Shown here: positions 36,701-51,073 of the stretch, one piece after another
Layout of the letters: every line of letters starts with the position of its first letter
How positions within the stretch are numbered: position 1 is the first letter of the stretch
Origin: Garcia nutans
Lineage: Eukaryota; Streptophyta; Magnoliopsida; Malpighiales; Euphorbiaceae
Reading direction: 5' to 3'
DNA length: 64,000 nucleotides
Assembly (NCBI GenBank): GCA_947685225.1
Contig: CANTUV010000010.1
Coordinates: forward strand, 6,324,001-6,388,000
Made by a program: the position numbers and the translations under genes
Notes under the pieces: model-generated
Told to the model about the DNA's origin: nothing
Databases searched by the model: none
Seen by the model: the letters and a program-made list of their open reading frames with translations, nothing else

Positions 36701-39700
36701 TCAGAAATTTTTGTGTTTCTTGAAGCTTGTTGAGTGCATGGTTCAGAAGCATTTGGTCCTCATCAGCCATATCTTCACACCACTGGTTTGCATCAACTTC
36801 AAGAGTCTTAAGCACCCCAAAAAGCCCAACCCTTAGCACTTTAATCTGATCATACAAAGATTTAACCTCCACTTGTTGTTCAAGGTTTTCATGCTTCAGT
36901 TCAGAAATCAGTTTCTCTGACAGTTTAGATGCATCCAGTAGCTTTTGGCACTCGAGCAAAAGGGAAAAATTATTCTCTTTCAGATCTTGTACACATTTCT
37001 GCAAGATGAAAATCTCTATCTGCGCAGAAAAGACTTTGTCCAGTTCTTCTACATATTCTTTCCTTATGCACTGGCTTTCTTCTCGTAGTAAATGAATTTG
37101 CATTGCCATACCAGCCAATCGAGATTCACTCAACTGGGCAAGACTAGCATGTTCTTGCTTTTGAGCATCTAAGGAAACCCGCAACTCTTCTACTTCATGA
37201 AGTGTGAATTCTCTCTCTTTCTCCAAATTTGAGTATTTCTCTTCTAACTCTCTATTAAATTTCTCCAAATCTTCCAGTCTTCTCTGAGTGATGTCCAAAC
37301 GAGAAACTAAATTGCCTTTCCCAGTGACCAGATCAGATTTCTCATTCTCAAGCAACATATATGAATATTGTAAGCTCTTAGATCTTTCCCTCAAAAATTC
37401 AACCTCAGCATTTGCATCAAAAAGGGAATTCTCCAGAAAATTGTTCTTCTCTGTGAGTTTCTCCAAGTTATCAGTTGCAATCTGTAACTGAGAGGCCAAT
37501 GCAGCCTTCTCAGAAGCAAGAGTGGAATTCTGTCCCAGTAGAGATTGACAAGATTCTTCTAGTGCCCTTACCCTCTCTCTTACTCCTTCAAGCTCCACAT
37601 TCAAATCCGATAAGGAATTCTCTAAAAGAGCATTTTTTTCTATAAGTTTCTCCATGATCTCCAACTTCTCCAGAAGAGCTACTTTTTCACTTCTCTCTCT
37701 CTCACAAACCTCTTTCAGATTTATTTTATCATCCTGCAACTCCTTCACAGATGATCCAAGTGAGTCTGGAAAGAAGCCAACTGATTCCACCTGCTCCAAG
37801 ATAGCCTGGTGTTTTTTGTTTAGGTCATTTAGCTCCTCCTTCAGACAGTAAATTTCTTGCTGAAGAGCATTTCTTTGGTCCAGTCGAAGTTCGACCTCTG
37901 CTTCAAGTTTTAGTATTGTCTCCCTTAACTTTGAAATCTCATCCTGAAAAGTTTGTATTGTCAAAGCTGAAGATAAGTTAACTTCACTTAGACCTTTGTT
38001 CTCCCCCTTCACCAGCGCAACTTCATTTTGTAAACTCTGGTTACGAGCTTCTAGGTCCTGTAAAGTTTGGGCCCTACTCTGTAGCTCCGCAGCCATAGAT
38101 CTCAGTTCTTCCTGAGATTGAGAGTGCAAATGCTGCAAAGTCTGAAAAGCAGTTTCAGCCTCCACAAATCGCAAGTGCTCTTCTTGAATGCAAGTCCAAA
38201 GTCTTCCCAACTCCTTCTGCTTCTCTGTACGCTCTTCACCTTGAGCAGCCAGTTTCTGTGACAGAGACTCCAACTCAGAGTGCAAAGTCTGATTAGATCT
38301 CTCCAACAGAAGACATCTTTCTTCAACTCCTTTTAACTTCACAACCCCATCATCTACCTCAGAGTTAAGCCTTTGCGCCTCCTCCTCAGCATGGGCAAGT
38401 TTAAGCTCCAAACTTGAAATTGTGTCCAAGCACTGCTGGTACTGAAAAGCCGAAGCATCCTTCTCTGCAGTTAGCTCAGTTAACGCTTGCTTCAATGTTT
38501 CTACTTCTTTTTCAGCTCTATCAGCACGCTCAGCACACCTTCGGGCTTCTTCCTCAGCATGCAATAAATTTCCCTCCAGATTAGATATATTCTCCAAACA
38601 CTGTTTGTACTGAAGAAGGACATCCTCTTTTTCAGCTTCTAGTTGAGCCAGTTCTTGCTTAAGTGATTGAACCTCAAGTTCAGCTTTACTAACACGCTCA
38701 TTGAGTTCTCCTGCATCCTTTTGAGCATGGGAGATATTGCTCTCCAGGTAAGTGATTTTGTCCAAACACTGCTGGTATTGAAGAAAACTGGCTTCCCTTT
38801 CAGCCTCTAGTTTAGCAAGGGCTTCCTTCAAAGTTTGAACTTCAGCTTCAGCTTTGCTAGCTCGCTCATTAAGCCCCATGGAATCCTCTTTCGCACGAGA
38901 GACTTCCATCTCCAAATTAGACAACCTTTCTAAACTCTGTTGGTACTGGAGGAGGCCAGCATCCTTTTCAGCCTCTAATTTAGCGAGAGTGTTCTTTAAG
39001 GTTAAAATTTCCAGCTCAGCCCTACCCACTCGCTCAGACTCAGATCGAGCCTTGATATCATTTTTACCACTGTCTTGCCCACCTAGCTCTCTCTCTTCAT
39101 CATCAGGAAAACTAAGGCCTTTTCTTGCCCTTCCCACCCCTTCTACAGCCCCAAACAAATCACTGAGCTGTTTCAAGCCCTTTCTGCCAGGTACAGAATC
39201 AGATTCTTCAGTAAAAGCTCCATTCTTCTTAACAGCTTGGGAATGTGGTGATGGCGATATTCCCAAAGCATCCTTTTGCAATTCTTCAGGATCAAAAAGT
39301 GCACGTATTGGTGGCAGATCAGGTGTACGGGGCTCACCATCAGCAGAAACTGCAGGAGAATCATCAGTCAGCATAAAAGGAACTTGGTTGGGAAATGCTT
39401 CTGCCATTGTTCGCTGGGCCTGGCGGAGTACTCCAGTTGCATGATCGTATCTTTCAGCCAAGGCACGATATGCCCTGTAAAACTCTTCAACCAATTTCAT
39501 GAGCTCTGGGCGTTTCTTATAGTACATCTCCGCCCTCCTTGCAAAGGAATCTGCATCTTCTTCAATGAGTTTGATCATTTGTTTGACTTTGATGTCCATA
39601 TCTGTCCAAACAGAAGAATTGCTTAAGGAATTAGGAGGGTAAGAGAAAGAGCATCAATGCTAGAAAAAAATATTAAATACCATGGCAGTATGTTGGAGAA

Positions 39701-41394
39701 ATCCACAGTCATCATATGCATATTAATTATCAGAATTATTAGTTCCGAACAAGTCTGTTGCTTTGATCTCTTTGTAAAAAGTAATTGCAACTTTATTAAC
39801 TACAAATTATTCAATTCAATTAGAAGGCCAAGTGCCTCTTATGAATGTAGTTTGTGAGAATGAAATGAGAGTTATAATGTTAACATAGATTATAAATTAA
39901 AACTTACAACTATTACTGAGAAATAATGCAGAGAAGAAGCAGAATGGGATGGAAGAACTCCCTGGAAACTAGAGACTGTGGTACAGATAATAAAGCACTT
40001 ACTGAATTAACTTCCGTATTAGGAAGCTTGATAAATATTGTGAAAAAAAAGAAAGAAACACATACTTGCCATTGCATGGATGATTCTTATCAAAAAGTTT
40101 GGGTCCTTAACCACATTAAGAGGCAATTGCCCAAAAATAGAGAGAATAAAAAGAAAAAAGAGGGTGAGAATTCCAAGCCAAAGATGAACTTCAACATGCT
40201 ACATACAGTACACAAAACTCCAAAACATGATGACCGGATTATAAACAATCAGTAGAACAGGAAAAATGCAAACACAAACAGTAAGTACAAAAATAAATTT
40301 GGGATACCATGAAAACCAAATTAGCTTTAGGTTACAAATTCAATTCATAAAATTTTAGTATCAGATGTGTGGTCAAGTTCATCCATACATCAAAGGTAGG
40401 GGACATAAAAATATAATAGCCACAAAAAGGCAGCGAACATATATCTATGTTCATGTGAAATACAATATCAAATAGAGAGCTTATAGCAGATTTTAAAAAA
40501 CACATCATATTGCAATTTTTTTTGAAGTTAAAAAAAAAATTGGTTTCACGTATAATGTTTCAAGTGCTAAACCAGTTCCATCCATTTAATCAAAACCCTT
40601 GAATTTGGTTCTTTTCAAGGTCAATTGAAAGAAGGTGCTAGTAGATGCTTTAAATCCAATAACAGATGGGATAATGCTATGCCATGATAAGTAGCATAAA
40701 GCATCACTATCCACACTTTCAAAACCATTCTAAACCACCACTCTCTATCCACCAACATTAAGAAATTTTTTAGATGAAGAAAACTTATTTGCACAAATGA
40801 TAACTGATGCAAAAATGTTAGTGCCACGCTTTCTAAATAACTAGATCACTCCCTGAAAGCATAAAACATAACTAACCACAGCCTTTTCTTCACCAAATAA
40901 AGTAATAATCAATAAGGTTGCGGTCTGGTAATATCCATGAACCAATTTGGGTTTAAGGCAGTTGCCATTTTCCTGAGGGTGATTGAGAAGAAAATATGTA
41001 TATCCAACTGCTACCTTTCGTCCTTCTAGTAACAACGTAGCCATTCTTATGCTTGCAACACATAAATGGCCATGAGCATCAAATACATAACCTCTTAATT
41101 TGAAGAACCAATAATTAAAAGAGAAATGACCAATTTCTATCATCAGCCATTATAATTAAAATTACAGCTGAATATCTCTGTTCAACTGTTATTATGCTAC
41201 ACTTACAACCACAGAGCGCATAAAATCGAACATGTAGACAATTAGTAAGGATAGAAATGCAAAGAAAATCTATAAGGCAACAAATTAGCACCTGTCAGAT
41301 TCTCTTGAAGCCATTTTGAGTTTTTGGGACTTATGTGGCTGTCCCACCACCAAGAATATTTGCGTTTAGAATCAGCATGCGCCGCAGCCGCCAT
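33773..41394 (-). CDS. NET1D: NETWORKED 1D-like actin-binding coiled-coil protein
   Basis: NET proteins bind actin filaments through an N-terminal NAB domain and link them to membranes. Coding exons: 41394-41292, 39601-35541, 34957-33773. The joins (LT-D-MDIKV and EEAK-DAEL) are in phase, and the total of 5349 bases is exactly divisible by three, giving 1782 residues. Exon 1 encodes MAAAAHADSKRKYSWWWDSH and ISPKNSKWLQENL. Exon 2 completes the NAB domain (residues about 10-95) with ADSFARRAEMYYKKRPELM, VEEFYRAYRALAERYDHAT and FPNQVPF. After a Pro/Ser-rich linker (residues about 100-210), most of the rest is predicted coiled coil with repeats such as LEAEKD-LLQYQQ-L. The C-terminal exon is also helical and ends QPPTSGD. 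Intron 1 is 1690 bases and intron 2 is 583. No lesions were seen. NET1C or another NET1 member is the alternative name. Confidence 0.93.
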
Positions 41395-42330
41395 AACTCA
41401 ATCAAAGACGTCACCACTTTCTAAATCTGATTGGAGGAAACTAATATCCTTGATCGCAATAAACGATGATGGATGATCCAAATATTGATAACCCAGTTAA
41501 GAACTGGATGTATATAACGAAAAGCCAATCAATAAAACACAGATTGGCAGTAGTTTAAAGATTCTTGCGCCTCACTCCTTGTACCTAATCAACATCATCA
41601 ATAACCTATAGGAAACAACATGAGACAAATCAATCTCTGAACAAAACCAAAACTACTAATTTGATAATAATCGAGTCCTTCATACCTTCAAAAAAAATAT
41701 TAAAATAAAATAAAATACTTATAACAAAAATATGACAAACAACATGTGGAGTACAGAATTTGATGCATAAAGAGTAATCCACTAACCACTATCTTTCAAA
41801 ATTTGTAAGTAAAACCTGATCAAAGGAACACCAAAACAAAATCAAAACAGAGCTAAAACAAAGTGTTAAACCGTGATAAATTTGATAATAGTTTGAAAAA
41901 AATAAATATATTTAAGATAATAATATATTCTTCACAGACTCCAATGTTAAGTATTTGATTATTAAATTATAAACGACTGTAAGATCCTACGAACAAAACC
42001 AGGTTGTACAAAATAGCTACTAGTCAAAGGTTCAAAAGCAACTACAAAAAAAAAAAAAAAAAAAAGAAGATCAAACGCCAAACGATCAGAAAATTACATA
42101 TTACATGAAAATTGACATGTACAGCCATTGATTTAACAGGAAAAAAAAAACTCAAAAACTCACCAATTAGCAGTTATTAGAAAAGAGCTTAAGCTACATG
42201 TTCTGATCTTCCATAAGAAGTCTAACCCATGTTTTTCAGATCTGTATACGTCGCTCTGTAAGACTGTAACCGTGTTTCGTTTTATTCTCTCTCTCTTTCT
42301 ATTTGCCGTTAGCTTGCTTTTTATGTTGTT
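41395..42330 (-). promoter_or_regulatory. NET1D leader and promoter region
   Basis: Upstream of the NET1D start the minus strand shows a possible untranslated exon. A donor-like TTG|GTGAG lies near 42160 and an acceptor-like CAATCAG near 41425-41435. A CT-rich tract at about 42283-42300 on the plus strand (GA-rich on the gene strand) is common in plant leaders. Exact transcription start and exon borders cannot be fixed from sequence alone. Confidence 0.35.
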
Positions 42331-43975
42331 TGTTTGGTAGTATCAGAGGAAACCAAACAAAATACGTTTGGCCTGGGACAAAACCCTTTATATTTTCCAC
42401 GATATAAAGAAAAAAGCAAAAGTAATTTGCGAAGTGCACTGATAATACCGGCGTCGTATTTGTGGAAATTATTTGAGATTATTTACTGCGGATTACGTAT
42501 GTGGATTTGAAATGACCAAGTTGTCCTTGGAATTAAAATATAAAAAATATGTTTTTCCTTGGATTTCTAAAGAAAATATTTTCTTGACTGTGAGTGGTGG
42601 GAACTACTCCGTAACGGCTGGTTTTTGAGGAAGATTCTGCTGCCATGTTTAATGGAAGCCCCTGGGTCTATTTTTAAAATTCTCAAAATGCCAAGTCAAT
42701 CTCTTTTTTTTTTTTTTGAATTTGTGATTTTTAGTAATTTGGTTCCTAGGCTCTGTATTTGTATTTGTACAGTAGACTTAAAGGTTACTTTTTGGTATAT
42801 CATCGGATTGAATGTACGCTTGAGGGTTCAAACCAAAGAGTCAAACCACTCAAACCTAACCACGTTTTATCTTAATAGCTTTTCTAACACTTGCTTTACA
42901 CGTGTATAAATTCATTAACATACACTCGTAAAATGACAATATGATTTTGAGGCACTAGAGTGGAAATAAATAATTTCCTGTGGTATATAATATGATCTTG
43001 AGACATAAGAGTACAAACAGAAAAAAAATTATGCAGTTTACATAATTAGTATTTTGATAAAAATTAAATTGAGTTTAATTAAGATATTAATTTTATTAAG
43101 AAACAAATAAAATTGTTATGACTAATAATTCATATTTTTCATTTATATTTTCTGTTTGAGGATTATTTTTTCTCAAAATCTTTTATTTGTTCATGAAAAA
43201 TAAATTTGTTAAAAATTATATGGTTTTAGTGTTTGTGGATAAAATAATTAAGTTATTTTTATTATTTCTCTTATAGTTCATTTGATAAATTACAAAGAAA
43301 ATTGATTCAATAAAATATATTTATTAATTTGATAAAAAAATTGATAAATTGATAAATAGTTATTTTTTATTAATTTAATAAAAAATTAATTACTGAGAAT
43401 ATATTTTACAGAGGTATATTATAAGGATCATATTTTACTGAAAAATTTATATTTCTGTATTTAGAAAATATAATAAAATATTAAAAAATAAATTTAAAAA
43501 AATATTAATTTATTTGGTTAAAATCTAAATTTACAGAAAAAATTTAAATAATACCTAAACTATCCTTATAATATTTTTTTATTATTTTATCATATCTTAA
43601 ATTTAGGATATAATTATCTTTTGACATGTAGACTCCTCAATTCATTTTTTTCGGTAAAATATTTTTTCTACTCCTCTCAAAATAAAATATTTTACCAACT
43701 GTTTGATAAAGTTTAGTGGATCTAATATTTTATTTTACATAATTATTTATAAACAAACATAGTATTGTTGGTCAATTAAAATTATGTCGTCAACTTTTTT
43801 ATAATTCTTATGCAACCAAACACATTATTAGATAAATGATATAGTTTTATTGTCTTAAATACATAAATGTTTATACTTATTTTTGGCTAATATGAGATTG
43901 CCAAAATATTGAATTTAAAGCCGAAGTGTTAAAAGAAAATAATGAAAACAGATTACCATAGTATTTTTTTTTTCT

Positions 43976-44221
43976 ATAGAAAGTTTACCAAAACATTCTA
44001 TAAATTTTTGAACACTTTTTCAAATATAGAAGAAGCTCTAATATTTAATATGATAAATCATATTCAAATAAAGCAAAAAAAATTTAGTTATATTTTTCTT
44101 ATTTTTATATGGAAAGTTTACCAAAATAATCTATAAATTTGTGAGCACTTTTCAAATATAGAAGAAGAAGCTTTAATATTTAATACTATAAAGCATATTC
44201 AAATAAATCAAAAAATTGTAG
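43976..44221 (+). repeat. Two tandem copies of a ~130 bp unit
   Basis: The stretch starting AAAGTTTACCAAAACATTC near 43980 is repeated near 44111 as AAAGTTTACCAAAATAATC. Both copies continue with tctataaattt, cacttttcaaatatagaag, taatatttaata and catattcaaataaa in the same order. Differences are scattered, so the duplication is not recent. No coding content. Confidence 0.75.
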
Positions 44222-47200
44222 TGTTTAATGTAATAAATCACATCTTATTTTACGTGATTTAAGCTAAATTTATTTCTAATTTTTTATCTATTAAAATATA
44301 GTATTTTTTTCCTTATGAGGAGGATCTATTTAAATCCTCCATATTGAATTGAATATATATTATGCATTTCTGATTCATTTTATGGGGAAAATTTTCACTT
44401 TAATTTAGATATTTAACAAATAACAATGCAGCTTGCTTTTAAAATAGTATTTTATCTGTTTCATTTTGACACTCGTATAAAAATAGTATATATAGATTAA
44501 TAAAATAATTAATTATTATAAATTTTATAAAAAATCACCATAATTTATCTAAATATATTTTTTATCTTTCATTTTATTTATTATTTTTTAATAATTAATA
44601 ACGGTAATATTAAAATTTTTTAATTAAAATTTTTTAAAATTTATAAAAGTATTATTTGAAGTGGAAAAACAATTGTTATATGAAAATTAGAATGAAATGA
44701 AAAAAGTAATAATTATGATTACGACCCAGGTTTACAAAATAATAATGCAAATAGAAGTTGGGGGCATTTTGGTAATTATGGAAGGGAGAATCTTGCATGC
44801 TTTGATTTTAGTAAAAAAAAAAATCTTGAATGCTTTGATTAGTTGTTGGTGATTTGAGGCTCTCGGAGGATATGACACGGTGTCGTGCTTTAGAAAGATG
44901 GGCGGTCTTGGACGGTGGCCACTCGCCACTCGCGAAGGACGGTTGTCATTCGTCAAGCCCACTGCGAATAAATATACACTAACTCTTATAATAATTTAAC
45001 GAAAAATATTAATTACAATTATTTTAAAAAATAATTTTTATTAATTTTTTATTAATTAAAAAATATTTATTATAAATTTATTTTAATAAATATTTTTTAG
45101 TAAATAAAAAATTATTCAATAATCACTCTTTAAAATAATTACATTTAATATTTTTTAAAATTTAATAAATTTAAAATATTTGGTAAAATTTTTAATTTAT
45201 GTGACATTTTCCCCGTAAAATATTTGCAAAAACAAAAAAATCAATTAATTGAAAGTTATAGTTTATTTTTATTGAAAAGTAATATTTAAATATGATTTTA
45301 ATATCATTAAACTAGAAAAATCACTGATTTGTTTATTTATTATTTAACTATAAAAAGTGGCATCAAACTTCAAATTTATTTAATAATGAAAAATATGTGT
45401 AGAAACCTGCTAATAAAACTAAGGCCAGTTTATTGTACCATTTTCGTGGAATGGGCATTGAACGGCAGAGGATGATCCAATCATCACGTTTCTTTGGTGC
45501 ATGAACAAAGGGATCCGACCGTTTTAAGTGTGATGATTCATCCATAAGGTCTAACATTTTTTTTCTCAAAAAAAATTATTTAACCAATTTAATTGTAAAC
45601 CCGTTTCGAAAAATTTGATCTCATACCAACCCCACATATACATACATACATATGCACATACATGCATGCATATTATATATATATATATATTCATTTGATT
45701 TTATTGTTAATTAGAATCTAATGCACAGTTAACATTTTGTTCTTAATACGAGTTTCGATAGAACAGCCTGTATGTATATATATTATCATAAAAGTTGAAG
45801 ATAATCAATTTTCAATATTTATATTGTTAGGAAATACATATAAAAATGTAGAAATTACACAATTATTTCACAAATAAAACGCAAAAACATATAGGTTATT
45901 GGATTGTAAGGGTCTAATCATATGTGGAAGCATAATGTTTTGGACTCTTCTATTGACAAGGACTGTAATTGGAGAAGAAAGAGAGAAAGGATAAGAAGGG
46001 TTGGAATTTTTTAGATGTTTGGTGGAACAAATAAAAAATAATATTAAATAATCTTTAATTAGTTTGTGCTTAGCAGCCATCCAAGTAAGGCCACAAGTTA
46101 TGTAGACTTTGTTTGTTAGATAACAATAATATAAATAAAGGTTTAATCACCTTTTAATTTTTTTTTTCCAAAAAGAAAGAAAAAGGTTTAAGTGGTTTTC
46201 ATTTGATAAGAAAGCTTGGTGGGTAAGGTGACTTCTAAGCCTATAAACATGGTCCCTTCATTTGTCATTGATGTTCTTTCTTATAAGTAAACTATTTATT
46301 TGGGATGGTAACTTAACCAAAATGTTTAATTTTTCTTGTTAGTAATTACCCTTAATCCTTAGTTGAGAGTGATGCTTTTTAATTATGTTGTGAACAATTA
46401 ATATGTCCATGGTCTAAATCATATCCCAAAATTGTACTCAGCGAGTTTGATTGAAGACCTTAATGAATAAATGTGAAAAAAAGGCTTATATTAATTTAAG
46501 ACTATGCCCGAAAAAAAAGAAATTAATTTCCAATAATAATCAGTAATAAATCTTTTGCTACAATTACATAAAAGAAAAAAAAAAGGTTTGAAATTAGGGT
46601 TGATTAGCATTTAATTCGATGAAATTTGATCTAATTGATATCTATTATGAAAATCAAATTAATAGGTTCTAATATTTTATTTTATTTTTAATATATTTTT
46701 GTTGTGGTTGTGATTCTGAAATTAAAATAATTATAATATTTTTTAACAATAAAATAATTATAATATTACTTAATTATAAACTCATTGATTGTTAATGTTT
46801 CGTTTAACAACTACTTATCCATTCCTTAAATTAAATTGACGAAACACTTTTTTCTTTTTGAAAATGCATATTGAAGTACTATTTAATTTACAGTTTGAAA
46901 GTTTGTTAAAATACATGTCATAATTGATAGGTTTTATATAATTTTAGAAGGTAATTAATTAGTAAACTACGTTAATTGCTATTTAGTAATTTACTCTATA
47001 TTCTTTAAAAAAAAAGTAATTTGCTCTGTATCTTTTTTTTTTTTTTGGGTAAATCATCTTTTCAAAATCGAATAATATAAAATTACAAAGGACAATAAAA
47101 TTATTTTTATCAAATTTTAATATAATTATATATTTAAAAAATTAAACTTGCGATATTTAATTAAGCAGCTGCATACTCTATTATCATTTATCATTTACTT

Positions 47201-48019
47201 AATATTTTGATCAATAAAAATTTAATAATAAATAATATCTAATTGATTAAATGAAATATCATAAATCCATAAATTCCTTTTAAAAATGAGAATTATTTCA
47301 AAATTCAAGAAATAAACAACAATTAAATAATTTTTGAAACTTCATCTAAATTGAATTCACATATATATTCCAAAACTAAATGGGCAATCAATTTTTGTCA
47401 GTTTATTAAATTATTAGTTTCATCTCCAATTTAAATTTAAATTAAATTAATTAATTTAAATTGAAAAGAGAATGAAAGAAGTATAATTAATGAAAAATAA
47501 TAATATAATAAATTAAAATGTAACTTTTCACGTTAAAATTTATTTTTTGTAATTTCTCAATTTCAACTTAAACATTTTAAAAATAAATTTTAAAAATTTT
47601 TGTAATAAAAAGTAATATCTGAATTAATTTAGAAATACAAGAAACCTAAATTTTATTCGAGTTGAAAATTTAATATTCATACACAAAATAGATTTTTTTA
47701 ATATGAGATTTAGAAAAATTACGTCCACTGAATTATAATAAATATTATTTTTTTTTTGGTGAAAGAGTAAAATTTTGGTCAGAGTTGAAAATTAAAAAAA
47801 AAAAAAGAAGTAAAATGCTTATATGAATACAAAATGTTGCACTGAGATTGGACTTTCTCGGGTCGGGATTACTATTAATTTCATATCATAAATTTGTGAG
47901 TTGATGGTTAAAAAGTTAAAAGCAATAAAACGGAAAAGGACGCTTTTTACAGCGACAGCAAGGCTTTTTAGAGGGTGTTTATCAAAATTAGAGCTTTTTA
48001 GCTTACTGTGAATAAGAGG

Positions 48020-48610
48020 GTGTTTCTCAAAACTTAAAAGCTGGTCAAAACTGATTATAAGCAGTTTTTAGATTATAAGTTGTTTATTTAAGTGATTTTT
48101 AGATTATAATGAGATTAAAAATAAGCAGTTAAGCGTTTCTGTAAACTAGTTAATATAATCAGTTTATAATCAATTAAATATTTCTGTAAAATCAGCTTAT
48201 AATCAGTTTTTAATTTCAGAAACTGTCAAAATTACCAAACTATCCCTAAATTTATTTATTGTATAAAAATAATTTTTTAAATGTCAATGCAAAATTTATT
48301 TTGCAATAATAATAATAATAATAAAATTTATTTAAGAAGAAACGTAAAAGAATTTTGATTGGAACTAAAGTGTATAGGTTGGACAAATTTGAAATATTGA
48401 AGATTAGGTAGGGATAATATGTTCTTTTACTTGGTCAAAACTGGTTAAAAAATAAGTGCTTAAAAAAGTAGCAAAATTCAACTTTTAAAAAACTGATTAA
48501 AATCAGATTATAATCTACTATTTAAGTTTCAGAAATACTTAAATAAATAACTTATAATTTAAAAACTGCTTATAATTAATTTTGACCAATTTTTAAGTTC
48601 TGAGAAACAC
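48020..48610. mobile_element. MITE copy 2, inverted relative to copy 1
   Basis: Ends are GTGTTTCTCAAAACTTAAAA and, reverse complemented, GTGTTTCTCAGAACTTAAAA; both then carry TGGTCAAAA or TTGGTCAAAA, so the terminal repeats exceed 30 bases with few mismatches. The outer bases TAAGAG/CTCTTA extend the symmetry. The interior carries the same blocks as the element at 8048-8608 in reverse, including the short trinucleotide tract and the conserved actgtcaaaattaccaaac region. A partial extra end (gagggtgtttatcaaaatt) lies at about 47976-47995, suggesting a nested or duplicated terminus. Confidence 0.85.
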
Positions 48611-50930
48611 TCTCTTAATATACTTTTTGGTACACACATTAGGTGAGACAACATCATGTTCATGTGCCTGACTTTTATAAAAGTTGTGACTTGCAGCCTC
48701 TGCTGAATTAGTAAAGCATCAAATTCAAAATAGAAGATGATGAAAACTGAAAAATATGGAAAGTAAATTTAATTAATTATGGATTTTTTTGAACAATAAT
48801 TAATTATGGATTTGAATAAAGAGAAAAGGAAACAAATTACTGATAAAAGCACGTTCTCGTGGTGGTTGAGTACAGTGAACTCAAGCGCCTTTTACCATTT
48901 CAAAAAATAAAAATAAAATAAAAAAAGAGGATTTCAAGAGGTCTCGTGAAGCCATCATGATCCTCAATTGCACCTGCACGGCCATCCTTCTGTGACTCAC
49001 CCCCCTCTATAAATCCCCAAATTAGATAAACAATGTCAGCCAAGAAATATTGACTTGTAAATATTTTTTATTTAACTAGGAACAAATTTTCCCTAAAGTA
49101 GAGGCTACGTTACAATTTGTTTTTTTTTTTAAATTATTTTTATTGTAGAACAAAAAAATTTTGAATTTAAAATCTATTATCACATCATATGATCCACATC
49201 CTATGTATATTTATCATTAATTATGTTTAAATATATTATATTATATTTTTTAATAAAAATATATAAATTTAAGATAATTTATATTATATTATAATAAAAA
49301 AGTATATGTCGTCGTTTACATTAATTATAGTTACTCATATAAATTTATATATCTCTATTATATTTATTATTTATACGTAAATTGAAATTTAAAATACTTC
49401 TAAAAATACCTATGATGATATGCTATGGTTTATAAAGTGTAATTTATTTAGAAATTTTTAAATTATATTTTCATTAAAATTTTGAATTTATATATTATTT
49501 ATTAATAATTTTAGATGATTCACAGAGTATTTCTTAAAATACATAAAAATTAATGTGTCTTCTGGAAATTTTTGGTATATATATATATATATTACAAAAA
49601 CAAAGCGATAAAGAAAGAAAAGAAGACTTATATTTGATGGGTCCTTCATGATCAAATCAAAAGTTAAATACAAAGTTTAATTTTGAATTGAAATTTAGAT
49701 ATATGTGGGTGTTGACTAGCCAGCACCTGCACATGGATTATCTCATAGTTTCTAAAAAAGCAAGCAAAGTAACAAACCCTATAATTGCCATGATTTTGTT
49801 AGGCAAAAGTGCAAGCAGGTGTGAAGATGGAGAACCCAATGGCTGGTGCATGGTCCACACCTGAACTGCCATGGGTGATGGACTGATGGTTAAGAAAATT
49901 GCCGTTTCCCATCCCATGTGCTGTTTTTAAAACATACCCTATCTTCTATGTTGTGCTTTTTATGAGTCTTCATTCCTCGACGGATTGAGTGTCTGTTGGC
50001 ATTATGCTTCTGATCAATACACTCACCAACCATTTGCTTTTTCATGTGTTTTGATTCATAGGCTTACAAAATTATGTATTCGGCACATGAAAGATGAATA
50101 GATGTATACTAATTAGTATCATGTCATGTGTTATTATTTTGGACTTATTTAATTGTTTGCCATTTTATGCATTGATGGATGTATCTAGTTAAAGGGAATT
50201 GACCTAATCATTATCCATTTTCATAATAATTAACGTTTTTAAACCCATCAATATGTATATATAATATTTTTTTGTTAAGGTTTATATATGATTTTTATTT
50301 TAATTAATTAGTATACATGCACTCACAACATCTCTCTCCACATGAGAGTTTTGTTTTAACCATTTAAATCAATAACCAATTGGATGAATAATGGAAGTCA
50401 GAATCCAATTTTGAAAATTATAATTTTATTTCCTTTATTTATTATGAAACCTTCTGAAGCAAATTACGTCTTCAAGACTTAAAAGGAAGACATATATTTA
50501 ACCAATTTAAAACATATTTTTTTATATAAATCATTTGTGAGATATGCATGAAACAAGATTAACTCAATGATTTTTCTTTGTATTTAACAATTATTTTTTA
50601 AAAGTGATTATTTTTTATTTTCTGAGTATTATGATAGAAAATTTTGACATTTATGGGATTCGAATAATAATATCAACTCCTCAGATAGTTTTATATTAGG
50701 TTAAGGTGATAATTTTTATTTTTATTTTTGAAACAAGTTAAGGTGATAATTTTAATTTATATAAATATATGAAAACTTATCTTTATTTTCTAATATGTAC
50801 GCAATATATTCTGTTTATTGTTTAATAGTTATTACTTTATTTATTATCAGATGTCAGCTAGTATTAACCTAGAGGGTCCGGACCAGCCCAAAAATCAAAG
50901 AGAATTTTACATAAAAAAATAAAAGTATTT

Positions 50931-51073
50931 TCAATTTTTTTTTTCAAAAAACTCACTTTTCTATTTTTAATTTTTAAAAATACATATACACAAAAAATAC
51001 ATTAAAAATATACATATAATATATTTTCAGTTAAATTATTTTAAAAAATATTTTTACTATAAAATATTTTAAA
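50931..51073 (+). repeat. Direct repeat A, copy 1
   Basis: About 143 bases beginning AAAAGTATTTTCAATTTTTT and ending TATAAAATATTTTAAA. It recurs nearly unchanged at 51715-51863. Neither copy begins with TG or ends with CA, so a standard LTR pair is not indicated. The DNA between the copies is low-complexity, with many ATATAATATTCATA words. Confidence 0.8.

Noticed and set aside
38854..39444. 196-codon open frame on the plus strand
   Set aside because: It is antisense to the NET1D coding exon, whose coiled-coil codon usage leaves long open frames on the opposite strand; no similarity to a known protein.
44860..44960. Small GC-richer patch with a cgacact/gtgtcg-like palindrome
   Set aside because: No terminal repeats, coding potential or RNA fold that stands out; too short to call.
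49690..49960. Possible hairpin or microRNA precursor with cacctgcac and gtgcaagcaggtg arms
   Set aside because: The arms pair poorly over a useful length and no known mature microRNA sequence was recognised.
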